Part shown: positions 16,857 to 25,435 of the stretch, one piece after another
Position numbering within the stretch: the first letter of the stretch is position 1
Layout of the letters: every line of letters begins with the position of its first letter
Source of the DNA: Lachnospiraceae bacterium
Lineage (GTDB): Bacteria; Bacillota; Clostridia; Lachnospirales; Lachnospiraceae
Length of the DNA stretch: 64,000 bases
Assembly (NCBI GenBank): GCA_031272985.1
Contig: JAISSU010000023.1
Span: forward strand, 42,942 to 106,941
Direction: 5' to 3'
The notes under the pieces: generated by a model
The model's input: only the letters and a program-made list of their open reading frames with translations
What the model was told of the DNA's origin: nothing
The model's database searches: none
Made by a program: the position numbers and the translations under genes

Positions 16857-18584
16857 TCAAAGAATGTCGGCAAGCCACGAAAAAGCCTCCTGCACATCAT
16901 AGTTTCCCGCGTGTCCGTTTAGCCAGGTGAATTTAAAATTTATGTCCTTAACCTGAGGTTGCGATTTTATCATGTAATAAAGTTCAACTTCTATGGCAAA
17001 AGCCGTATCTCGATCGCGGATGCCATGTCTTACATACCAATATGGTGCCGTTTTTACCGAGCCGGAACTAAGATAAGGTATCGGCGAAGTGAGCTTTAGC
17101 TGCGCTTTAAGTTCCTTGCCATCGGTCGTCTCAAGATACTCGTCAAACGACATTCCCGTGTCCTCTTTGCCTATTCCGTCGCCTTTTGACGCATTGTGAT
17201 CCCACGACCATGCCGTGAAGTTTGAGTAAATCTGAGAAGGCGTTCCGAAAAGGTTACTTTCCCCGCCTTGTGATACATCACCCTGATCGAATGACGGCAC
17301 GGGCTTAAGCGCTTGAATGGAAGCCACAAAGTCGAGGTACTTCTCATAGTCAACGCACTCAACGGATTTACGATCAGCGGATAATTTAAGCCATTCGTTT
17401 TTAATAGCTAAATTATATGGTGGGGGGTCATCGGAAAGTTCGCCGGGTTTTTTAGGGCCGCCGGGACCTCTCTTAATAGTGAGAATAAAATCTTCACCTA
17501 AGTCAGGCACGCAAGGATGTGCGCTCCCCGATACCAGAACGCGGTTTATTTCAGCAGTGACCAGTTCAATAATCACTTCAGGAAGATTATCGGCAGTCAA
17601 TGGCGTGCCATCTTCTCGTTTTAAGTCCAGGGAGTCAAAATATCTTATATAAGCTTCGCTAAGTCTATCGGAAGCTTCTTTTTGCTGCGGTGATAATATT
17701 AATGAATCATAGTATTTGTGCTTGTCAGGCGGTTGTGAATCCGGTGGTCCTTGCGGCGGTGGTTCGGGAAGAAATTGATAGTCGCCATTTAAAGAAGCAT
17801 AATAGTCGGATTTAATCAGACGAGTGGCTGCGTACTGCCATTCATAAGCGGCATCGGCATTTGCGAGATCGGTGATGGGACAATAGGCGATAGTGGCAAA
17901 TACGTCGTCGCGTAAAGAACTTGTACCATCCGCCGAAATACCTGCTGCTCCCACTTCTGAGAGATATGGATAGTAGTCAGGGCTGTTTCCGGAACTTGCG
18001 ATGGCTACCGATAATGCGCCACCTCCGGATATTCCAGTGATTACAATGCGATCCGTCGATCCGGGAATCAGATCACTATTAAGGCGAAGGTACCTGATAG
18101 CTGCTTTTGCGTCAACTACCGCTGCGGGTGCCTTCCCCAAAAATGAGCCGTCCTCGGCGATGATACCGCGGCTTCGTGTACCGGCATCTACGAGCACATA
18201 GCCTGCTTTTAGAGCAGCTCCTACCAAATCATCGTTACTATTTCCGCTATACCGGATACCTTCATCAACGCTGTCTTCTACGACACTGGCTTTCCATCCC
18301 CCGTTATGAACCATGAAAATAATCGGCGCATTCATGTTACGATCAGCATACTCAGACAAGTAGATATTCATTGTCTGATAGACATATGGGTTTGCGTTTC
18401 TCTGTGGCTTTCCACCTTTTCCTATCTGTTCGAGTCTAAAACGCACCGGATTTGCTACGTATATAACACTGTACTTTTTTACCTGTATGATATTATTATC
18501 CAGTGAAATTTTCAGTGTCTCATATTTTGCGGGATCAAATCTTAAATTAACCTCACTTGCAAGTGAGATAGTGTTTTGTGTCAT
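16857..18584 (-). CDS. Subtype-B tannase-like alpha/beta-hydrolase
   Basis: A 575-residue intracellular serine hydrolase resembling bacterial tannases, which hydrolyse galloyl esters. Seen: oxyanion region VHNGGW (about 92-97), nucleophile elbow GISGGG with Ser186, the segment RDDVFATIAYCPITDLANAD, and a C-terminal GIRDRDTA (Asp526) with NGHAGNYD (His558). The Asp-His spacing of 32 equals that recalled for the Lactobacillus plantarum tannase triad (Ser163, Asp419, His451). The Ser-Asp distance is about 84 residues longer, so the lid domain is enlarged; it contains proline-rich stretches (PEPPPQGPP). The ATG at 18584 follows GGAGG. A broader feruloyl/galloyl esterase role is possible. Tannase-like fold is likely; gallate specificity is inference. 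Confidence 0.75.
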   Translation of the reverse strand: MTQNTISLASEVNLRFDPAKYETLKISLDNNIIQVKKYSVIYVANPVRFRLEQIGKGGKPQRNANPYVYQTMNIYLSEYADRNMNAPIIFMVHNGGWKASVVEDSVDEGIRYSGNSNDDLVGAALKAGYVLVDAGTRSRGIIAEDGSFLGKAPAAVVDAKAAIRYLRLNSDLIPGSTDRIVITGISGGGALSVAIASSGNSPDYYPYLSEVGAAGISADGTSSLRDDVFATIAYCPITDLANADAAYEWQYAATRLIKSDYYASLNGDYQFLPEPPPQGPPDSQPPDKHKYYDSLILSPQQKEASDRLSEAYIRYFDSLDLKREDGTPLTADNLPEVIIELVTAEINRVLVSGSAHPCVPDLGEDFILTIKRGPGGPKKPGELSDDPPPYNLAIKNEWLKLSADRKSVECVDYEKYLDFVASIQALKPVPSFDQGDVSQGGESNLFGTPSQIYSNFTAWSWDHNASKGDGIGKEDTGMSFDEYLETTDGKELKAQLKLTSPIPYLSSGSVKTAPYWYVRHGIRDRDTAFAIEVELYYMIKSQPQVKDINFKFTWLNGHAGNYDVQEAFSWLADIL

Positions 18585-18617
18585 GAGTTTTTATCCTCCG
18601 ATTGTGAATTAAACAGA

Positions 18618-19553
18618 TTACTTATTTGCCAAATATTGTTTGGCTGTTTTAATAAAGCATTGATCTGCCTTACTTAGGCGTTTTCCCTTACGATGCGACA
18701 ATGCAATTACGACAGGATCCAGATTTGTATTAATGGGAAAGAGTCGGACGCGGCTCGGTTCGCCTATATCACTCTTGAAACGCCTGCGGCAATATTCTCT
18801 CGTAGCTACCAATGCCCCCGAACCCAATATACACATATTGTAATTCAGTTCACCATTGTCTGACACAAAGGCCACCTTTGGCTCGAAACCCGCATCTTCA
18901 AAGATCATTTTCTGTCCAAGTACTACTTGTTCCAATTTATTGCGTAATAGCACAAAGGGCATATCGCGCAACAAACCAAGATCCCTTTTTTCAAGAAGCT
19001 CGGCCTCTATGCGAGGCCATTCATCGCCGTAAACGCGTTCGGCCAACTCTGTGACAAAGGCTACCACGTATGAATCTTTATCAAAAACCGTTATATGCTC
19101 AAGATCAGTTGCCAAAGGAAGGACACTGAAAAAGAGGTCAAAATCAGCGGAGTACTTTGCCGCGTCTATTGGATTTATTCGTATAATCTTAACTTCAAGA
19201 TTAGGATATTGTGTAAAAAACTCTGCCAATAGTCCCGGCAAAAATGGTGGTGTCTCAGTAGAAGGGATGGCAAGAGTTATCTTTGATTTGTCAATTTGCG
19301 CGATTTGAGCTATTTCATCAAGCATTTCATTGTAGGACACAAGCAATTGTGTCGCAGTCCGTGCAAACACCTTACCGGCCAATGTAAGCGAGGTCGGCCG
19401 ACTGCGAATCACCAAACGCACACCGAGTTCTTCCTCCATCTTATGAAGCTGCTCTGACAGTGACTGCTGGGACACATGCAGACGATCGGCGGCCTTTGAA
19501 ATATTACCTTCTTCAGCAATAGTCAGGAAATATTTGAGATTATTAAAATTCAC
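18618..19553 (-). CDS. LysR family transcriptional regulator (third in island)
   Basis: A 311-residue LysR protein with helix-turn-helix KAADRLHVSQQSLSEQLHKM followed by LGVRLVIRSRPTSLTLAGKV, and an effector-binding domain. GTG at 19553 is used, eight bases after GAGG. It is embedded in the same strand and order as the catabolic genes, between the phloretin-hydrolase-like and tannase-like genes, rather than divergent. It may control the tannase-like and esterase genes downstream or the whole operon. Confidence 0.9.
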   Translation of the reverse strand: MNFNNLKYFLTIAEEGNISKAADRLHVSQQSLSEQLHKMEEELGVRLVIRSRPTSLTLAGKVFARTATQLLVSYNEMLDEIAQIAQIDKSKITLAIPSTETPPFLPGLLAEFFTQYPNLEVKIIRINPIDAAKYSADFDLFFSVLPLATDLEHITVFDKDSYVVAFVTELAERVYGDEWPRIEAELLEKRDLGLLRDMPFVLLRNKLEQVVLGQKMIFEDAGFEPKVAFVSDNGELNYNMCILGSGALVATREYCRRRFKSDIGEPSRVRLFPINTNLDPVVIALSHRKGKRLSKADQCFIKTAKQYLANK

Positions 19554-19666
19554 CGTTGTTTCCTCACAATGTTCACGTATTCTCTTTTGCCGGCTTCATC
19601 TTCTCATATTTCGCAAAAATTCTCAAGTGACGCGGGGGCAGTTTTTCGAGTCGGAAAACCAAACTG

Positions 19667-20506
19667 TTAATCCGCATCTATAGGCTGATCATGGTATTCA
19701 TCGTACAACTCATTAAGGAAATCAAACAAGTGAATCCACTCTATTAAGGTATGGTACCCAACCTTCCTTAGGTAGGCTTCGTCACATTTAGTTCTGGGAT
19801 CCCTTTGGGCTTTGCCGTCCGGTCCGGGGCGATATCCTATCCACTCTACAGAGCGCCTTTCAAAACCGCCATCGAGATTCGGGCGTATCTGTCCAAGCGT
19901 CAAATGTGAACCGGGCTCGTCGAATGACTCCCAGTCAGAGAGTTCATTTACATTCGCGCCGGAAGCCTTTATTTGCTCAATTTTCTCATTAGTTAGTCCA
20001 TAATTTCTCAAATTGAATTTATGGCGGATAGTGTTATATTTCCTGTCTCCCTCACCCATGTCCAGACTCTCTGTTGTGAAAATCCCCTCTGAAGGATCTT
20101 TCCAATTAACAAAGTAATGATCCCAATGATCAGCAGGGTTCCAAATCTTATACCTAAGATTTCCACGCCCGTACTTTGCGCTCTTAGGATAAACATTTAA
20201 CCAGTTAAGATACCAGAACAGTTTCTTGGGTTCGATAGATTCAGGGATCTTTGTGTAGGTACATATGTAACCGGAACCATCAGGGAACATGCAATAGCCG
20301 TTTTCCACCGCCTCATACTCACCGCAGGGCTTCAACCAATCAACAAAGCGATCCGCAGGCACAGCCAATGTGTAATCCATAGGCTTTCCCAGAACTATGC
20401 TTTTAAGTTCTTCATCCAAGTCTCTCATAGGATAATCATAATAATATTTCGACAAAGGCATTGCCTTTTCTTCAGGAAAAAGCTCAGGTAAGGTATTATA
20501 AGCCAT
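19667..20506 (-). CDS. Phloretin hydrolase / DAPG hydrolase-like zinc C-C hydrolase
   Basis: A 279-residue soluble protein resembling the PhlG/Phy family. These zinc enzymes cut the C-C bond between an acyl chain and a phloroglucinol-type ring; phloretin gives phloroglucinol plus hydroxyphenylpropionate. Family-like parts are MFPDGSGYICTYTKIP (73-88) and LRYKIWNPADHWDHYF (117-132), where His127 fits the first zinc ligand. A HTLIEW segment provides His252 and Glu256 four residues apart, as in the recalled PhlG ligands His270/Glu274. Length is within the family range. The ATG follows AAGGAGG. It sits among tannase-like and OYE-type genes, which fits a flavonoid pathway. Family likely; substrate inferred. 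Confidence 0.68.
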   Translation of the reverse strand: MAYNTLPELFPEEKAMPLSKYYYDYPMRDLDEELKSIVLGKPMDYTLAVPADRFVDWLKPCGEYEAVENGYCMFPDGSGYICTYTKIPESIEPKKLFWYLNWLNVYPKSAKYGRGNLRYKIWNPADHWDHYFVNWKDPSEGIFTTESLDMGEGDRKYNTIRHKFNLRNYGLTNEKIEQIKASGANVNELSDWESFDEPGSHLTLGQIRPNLDGGFERRSVEWIGYRPGPDGKAQRDPRTKCDEAYLRKVGYHTLIEWIHLFDFLNELYDEYHDQPIDAD

Positions 20507-20620
20507 TTCAAGTCCTCCTTATTATTCTGAGCCGTAGGACACCCCCCGACACTCATTGCTCTATTTGATTAATTCTACCCTTAAACCAAATTAATTTCTA
20601 ACATTTTTTCTATTGGTATG

Positions 20621-21925
20621 TTACAAGTTTTTGCCTGCCGACTTTGCCGCCAGTCTTTTTATACTGCTAAAGAGAATGTCAACTGCTTCGGGCATCATGT
20701 GTGAGGCTTTCGCAGAAAATGTAACAACCTGATATCCATCGGCATCCGACATATATGACGATGAGCCGTTGCACTGGGTAATGATAATGGTATCGGTAAA
20801 GCCCTCCTGCGCAAGAACCTTTCTGATTTCCGGACTGTTTTTACTGGATGTTTCGCAACCAATACCGACAATAGCAAGATTTCCTATTGCCGTGACTGAT
20901 AAGGGAATGGGCACCGGCTCAGAAAGCTCATACTCGTCAGGCGATTCGGGCCACTTCGCACCGCGGCCTTCTTTTTTTATCTTGCCGGGCACAAAAATCG
21001 TCTCGGAGACAGTTTTTATTTGTTCTGCATGATAAACTGTTTTGGGTTGCGTTATAGCCGCAAGCGTTGCCTCGCCTAAATCCCTGCCTTGTAGTTCAAC
21101 CAGAACGTAACTTGACTCACCATAGTTCCCGTTTTGCTTTTGACCATTTTCTCCGGTGTAAGTGTAGGCAGCAGTATACTTAGCGTTTTGGTCAGCCGCA
21201 GGAGCCATTGTAAATATGGCGACGGCTTCATGTCCCAATGCCTTCTCTACACTGTCCATCGCAAATCCCGAAAGGTCTCCCGATGCCAACTGACCACCTT
21301 TAGTCATTTTGGCATCAAAGAGTACGGCACTGTGTACGCTGTAATTAAAAAGCACCGCGGCTATCGTACCATCTTCCCTCTCGAAGCTAATCGTATATAC
21401 AGTTTTATCCGAATATCCTTTGAAATTCCTGCCTATGCGCCAAAGTGTCTTCCCCGTTTCGGGATCTATTTGAGGATTATCGCGGCAAATATTAACATCA
21501 CAATATCCCTCTGCATAACGTAAAATAACAGGCTCGGCTTTTGCCATCGCCTCTTTTACTGCCTCAATTAGAGTCTCCCAAGCCAAGAGCTTATATTGCT
21601 CACTTTTTTCCACATCTTCTACGTCCTCCGGCCAATATCCGCCAATAAAGGGTGCTGTGTGAGTGTGGCTAACAGTTATTAAAATATTATCGGTACTAAC
21701 GCCTGCTGCCTTTGATAGTTTTTCAACCCATACAGGATCAATGTCTCCATTCTCCACAGATACCACAAGCAATTCTGAAGGTTCACTTAAGTAAATGACC
21801 CTTACATGCAAATCGTCATGAACACCTGTAAGCCTCCTCGGTCCCCAACTGTGATAAGGGAAGATATTTTCAGGATAAGGGATAACCTTCTTAGCGGTTC
21901 CTATTTTAATATTAAATTGATCCAT
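20621..21925 (-). CDS. Neutral/alkaline ceramidase-like protein, probably not a ceramidase
   Basis: A 434-residue protein with the N-terminal fold motifs of neutral ceramidases: SHTHTAPF (zinc histidines) and FNYSVHSAVL (third histidine), followed by ASGDLSGFAMDSVE. The region that should hold the GDVS nucleophile reads MAPAADQN, so the catalytic serine appears missing. No signal peptide is present, whereas true ceramidases are usually secreted. The ATG at 21925 follows TTAGGAGG. Its place between an alpha/beta-hydrolase and the phloretin-hydrolase-like gene points to another metal-dependent step on an aromatic or ester substrate. Fold call is moderate; function unknown. Confidence 0.55.
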   Translation of the reverse strand: MDQFNIKIGTAKKVIPYPENIFPYHSWGPRRLTGVHDDLHVRVIYLSEPSELLVVSVENGDIDPVWVEKLSKAAGVSTDNILITVSHTHTAPFIGGYWPEDVEDVEKSEQYKLLAWETLIEAVKEAMAKAEPVILRYAEGYCDVNICRDNPQIDPETGKTLWRIGRNFKGYSDKTVYTISFEREDGTIAAVLFNYSVHSAVLFDAKMTKGGQLASGDLSGFAMDSVEKALGHEAVAIFTMAPAADQNAKYTAAYTYTGENGQKQNGNYGESSYVLVELQGRDLGEATLAAITQPKTVYHAEQIKTVSETIFVPGKIKKEGRGAKWPESPDEYELSEPVPIPLSVTAIGNLAIVGIGCETSSKNSPEIRKVLAQEGFTDTIIITQCNGSSSYMSDADGYQVVTFSAKASHMMPEAVDILFSSIKRLAAKSAGKNL

Positions 21926-21934
21926 AAAAACCTC

Positions 21935-23257
21935 CTAATCGTCTTTCTTATTAGAAAACAGCCACTCTCGCAACGACTCTAATTGGTAGCAAAATAACCA
22001 CGTTGCGCGATGGTCTCCGAAAGGCTGCGTTGCTTCTTGCACAGAACCGGCTTTAAACACGGAATACTTTATTTTGTGTCCCTCAGATATGGCTTCCCGC
22101 ACATTCTTGTCTATCGCATCGACGCCTTCTTTGGCGTCCCACGAATAACGCCCCACATCTGCACCGACCTCTTCAAGGTTATTAATCGCCTCGTCCATCG
22201 CACTGAAAGCATGACCATCACCTTGACAGATTAGGAACCAGATATTTTTGTCTTTGAGCGCCGTCATAGTTTTTGGATTCCAGAAACCCGCCACAAGCAG
22301 CGACCCAGCGAATAAATCAGGATAGCGGATGTTGAGTTCACACCCCGACAGATAGCCCATTGACTGTCCCGTATGGTAAATTCTGTTTTTGTCGATACCA
22401 TATTTTTCCACAATAAAGTCAATGAGACGTTTTGCGATTTCCACCTCGTCGGTGGCCGTAAAGTCGTCTTCGACAATCGTGGGCCCCGGAAACTGTGGTG
22501 ACAAGACAAAGCATTCTCTCTTTGCCTGCTCATTAGGGAAAGCCCATATGGTCCCGCCATACCCTTGTGTTAACGCAGTTTTGCAGTCGGGGCCGATTCC
22601 CCACCCATCGGAAATGAAATTAAGAAGAGGAAATTTTTTCTTTCCATCGTAGCCTTTTGGGATATAGAGGTTGTATTTTATTCCTTCGAATTCCCCTTCG
22701 ATGAAGTCATCGACAACAAGGTTAATGGTTTTGGTATTATAAATTAAAGCGCCCGGCTCAATACTCTCGCCGCTCGACGATATAAGCGGGCTAAGTTGCT
22801 CGGTAATAAGCTTTAAAGTTTTCGCGTGAGCTCGGCAGTTCCTGTGATACCCTGTCAGATATATCGTCGGTGCGGCTTCGTCGTCAGGCGAGAGTTCTAT
22901 TACGACAAAGCGACCGCGCTCGGCCGGCGTACTCGTCTTTTCGGGCGCTGTATTGGCATAAATTGCCGTAATGTTTCGCTCGGAATTGACGACGCCACCG
23001 TTTACGGCTGCTGCCGCCTTCGGGTACAGCGCCGTTTCAAATGTGTCAGTTACTGCAAACACGTCCGCTCCAAGGCTTGATCCCTTGATATCCACATCGT
23101 ACTCAATAATGACAGCCGTCGCCTTTTGGCAGTCACAAAACATCTGTGTCAAAGCGATTGAGCGTATGATGTGGCCGTCCCTCTCCTTTGCCGTAAAAAA
23201 CGGTCTCTTCCGATTAACTGTATCACCATGCTCATTCTTGTCATGATTAAACGGCAT
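21935..23257 (-). CDS. Alpha/beta-hydrolase (PHB depolymerase / prolyl-oligopeptidase-like esterase)
   Basis: A 440-residue protein with an N-terminal beta-rich domain (about 1-165) and a C-terminal hydrolase domain. The hydrolase has YNLYIPKGYDGKKKFPLLNF, the nucleophile elbow YHTGQSMGYLSG and the DLFAGSLLVAGF strand. A late FGDHRATW may carry the catalytic His. It lacks a signal peptide. The open frame begins at 23278, but AAAGGAGT precedes the ATG at 23257 (MPFNHDKNEHG), which is the better start. It lies between the second OYE-type reductase (27 nt) and the ceramidase-like gene (9 nt). An esterase acting on a small aromatic ester is the simplest reading. Confidence 0.75.
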   Translation of the reverse strand: MPFNHDKNEHGDTVNRKRPFFTAKERDGHIIRSIALTQMFCDCQKATAVIIEYDVDIKGSSLGADVFAVTDTFETALYPKAAAAVNGGVVNSERNITAIYANTAPEKTSTPAERGRFVVIELSPDDEAAPTIYLTGYHRNCRAHAKTLKLITEQLSPLISSSGESIEPGALIYNTKTINLVVDDFIEGEFEGIKYNLYIPKGYDGKKKFPLLNFISDGWGIGPDCKTALTQGYGGTIWAFPNEQAKRECFVLSPQFPGPTIVEDDFTATDEVEIAKRLIDFIVEKYGIDKNRIYHTGQSMGYLSGCELNIRYPDLFAGSLLVAGFWNPKTMTALKDKNIWFLICQGDGHAFSAMDEAINNLEEVGADVGRYSWDAKEGVDAIDKNVREAISEGHKIKYSVFKAGSVQEATQPFGDHRATWLFCYQLESLREWLFSNKKDD

Positions 23258-23284
23258 ATAAATTACTCCTTTCCCCAAACTCCC

Positions 23285-25423
23285 TTACAGCAAGCTTACC
23301 CTGCCATAAGCACGCCTGTTACCTTCCATTAGACTGGTGCAATTCTTATCCGCATCACCTGCTATGTAAAACTCTTTGGTGCAATCCGCATAGCGCAGTG
23401 CCTCCTTTGCATTGGGCGCAAAGCCTCCTGATACTATCACTGTATCGGCATTTAAAGTGATCTCCCCTCCGTCCTTTTCATATGTGACGGAAGTAGGGGT
23501 GATATTTTTTGTCTGCGCATTGTATATCGGCTTTAGGTTTTCATATTTCGTCCAGGCTCCGCCTATGCCGCCATAACCCAATTCCGGCTCAATAATCTCG
23601 AAAGCCATATGCGGACCGCGAATACGAAACTCACCTTTCATCAAAACTTCCTGCCTGGTCAGTATTGTAACATCCTTGCCGAGTGATGCAATATACATAG
23701 CTGTCTCGGTAGCGACGCTGCCTCCGCCTACTATTATGACACTTTGACCGGGATTGACATTTCCGAAATAGACATCTTCATCAAGCCATACTCCTTTGGT
23801 ATCGGCACCGGGAATCGGAGGAGCTATTTCATGAGAACCTGTACAGGCAATAACCGCGTCAAATCCCTCTTTTTCTATATCTTCGGGGTTCGGTTCCGTG
23901 CCAAGCCTGATATCCTTTACTCCTCTTCGCTTAAGTTCATCTACGAGCCAACTTAGATATCTGGCCATCGGCCATTTCTGAGGGTACAAAGCCGCATAAT
24001 ATCCGACTTTACCTCCGAGCTTATTATCTTTTTCAAATATCGTAACGGTATGTCCACGCTCAGCGGCAAAGCAAGCAGCTCTAAGGCCTATGGGGCCCGC
24101 GCCTATGATCGCCACTTTCTTTTGCTTTATGGGTGCCGGAATGATCGATGGCAACCGGTGCCCCATGGCATCTTTAGGATTAACCGAACACCCGCAGACA
24201 CCCCTTTCAGGCCCATGACACTTATTGCAACGAAGGCATGGCATAGGTATCTCTTCACCATCCATACGGAGCTTTTCGAGAAATTTCGGTTCGGCTCTAA
24301 AGGGTCGACCGGCGCTTATCAAATCGACGATCCCCTCACCGATAATCTTCTCCATATCATCAGGATCGTGGAAGCCTCCATTGACTGCGATGGTACCCTT
24401 AAATCCTGCCTCTCGCAGGTGTTTAGCGTATTCGAGGCAAGGGTGTATGGTCAGAGTACTGTTATAGCCATGATTCTGATAACCGGCTCCCGAGCGCTCA
24501 CGTATCTCTATTATGTCTATATAAGGCTCAACCATCTTAACAAAACGGATGAATTCGTCCTCGGAATAGCCATGTGGTATCTGCCCATCGTGACCATAAG
24601 GTGCGTCACCCGGCATTACGAGCTCTATAAGGAAGTCCTCGCCTAATACTTCTTTTATCTTTTGGAAGGTCTCAAGGAGGAGACGACCGCGGTTTTCCAC
24701 TTCTCCGCCGTATTCATCCTCACGAAGGTTTGTGGCGGCATCGATAAAACGATCGCCGCGAAGACTTACACCGTCCCAGCCGTACTGCTTGTAATTCGCA
24801 AGCATTGATACTAAGTCATCAATTGACTGCTTTATCTGTTCCTTAGTGGCGATCCTTGCTTTCATTTGTTCAAGGGACATTCCACTTCCCTTAACCGCCC
24901 AAGGAAAGATGTGCGGGAAAATGTCCGCAACTTCGCGCCATATTGCGAGTCTATCATCACCCACAGGGGCAGGGAACAAAGTTTTTGCATCGCCTCCGTC
25001 ATAGGTCACGCCCTTTGGGAATGAGTTTGCCATCTTTACCAGAATCTTTGTACCAAACATATGCGCCACGGCAGCTATTTGTCCCACCATATTAAAAGTC
25101 CTCGCATCTGAATAATCAAAGAAGGGGGCCTGCTGAGGCATTTCTTTTTTATAACCGTCAGGTGCCGGCACCAATGCGTTCTTTTTCTTTTCATCCTCAG
25201 TATGAACCGCCGCTCCGCCGCCCAAACTCCCGAAATGTCCGAAATTCATAAGCGAGGCTCCGCTTCGACAAAAGTCGGCGAGGTCTTCTATCATTGCCTC
25301 TATCGGAGAGGCTTGTGCCCCTGTCACATAAGACTGCTGAGCATTAGGATAAATGATCCTGTTTTTTAGAATTGTGCCATTTGAGAGCACACAAGGTTTA
25401 AATATGTTCTTATATTCAGCCAT
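23285..25423 (-). CDS. Old Yellow Enzyme-type NADH:flavin oxidoreductase with Fe-S and FAD/NAD domains (copy 2)
   Basis: A 712-residue paralogue of the protein at 5705, alike from end to end. The FMN barrel begins AEYKNIFKPCVLSNGTILKN. The Fe-S cysteines are in PCLRCNKC and GVCGCSVNP, the FAD motif is VAIIGAGPIGLRAACFAAE, and the second dinucleotide motif is VIIVGGGSVATETAMYIAS. Both copies end with a near-identical tail (DADKNCTSL). The ATG at 25423 follows TAGGAGG; the frame opens slightly earlier at a GTG that overlaps the ribosome-binding site. The barrel differs most around residues 60-110, so the copies may act on different substrates or successive steps. Reduction of a flavonoid or enoate C=C is the working guess. 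Confidence 0.88.
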   Translation of the reverse strand: MAEYKNIFKPCVLSNGTILKNRIIYPNAQQSYVTGAQASPIEAMIEDLADFCRSGASLMNFGHFGSLGGGAAVHTEDEKKKNALVPAPDGYKKEMPQQAPFFDYSDARTFNMVGQIAAVAHMFGTKILVKMANSFPKGVTYDGGDAKTLFPAPVGDDRLAIWREVADIFPHIFPWAVKGSGMSLEQMKARIATKEQIKQSIDDLVSMLANYKQYGWDGVSLRGDRFIDAATNLREDEYGGEVENRGRLLLETFQKIKEVLGEDFLIELVMPGDAPYGHDGQIPHGYSEDEFIRFVKMVEPYIDIIEIRERSGAGYQNHGYNSTLTIHPCLEYAKHLREAGFKGTIAVNGGFHDPDDMEKIIGEGIVDLISAGRPFRAEPKFLEKLRMDGEEIPMPCLRCNKCHGPERGVCGCSVNPKDAMGHRLPSIIPAPIKQKKVAIIGAGPIGLRAACFAAERGHTVTIFEKDNKLGGKVGYYAALYPQKWPMARYLSWLVDELKRRGVKDIRLGTEPNPEDIEKEGFDAVIACTGSHEIAPPIPGADTKGVWLDEDVYFGNVNPGQSVIIVGGGSVATETAMYIASLGKDVTILTRQEVLMKGEFRIRGPHMAFEIIEPELGYGGIGGAWTKYENLKPIYNAQTKNITPTSVTYEKDGGEITLNADTVIVSGGFAPNAKEALRYADCTKEFYIAGDADKNCTSLMEGNRRAYGRVSLL

Positions 25424-25435
25424 TATTCTCACCTC

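Noticed and set aside
20621..21925. Direct call as neutral ceramidase
   Set aside because: The nucleophile motif and signal peptide are absent and the context is aromatic catabolism, so only fold similarity is claimed.
24050..24646. 198-codon plus-strand open frame opposite the second OYE-type reductase
   Set aside because: It lies wholly antisense to a well-conserved gene, has no ribosome-binding site and resembles no family.
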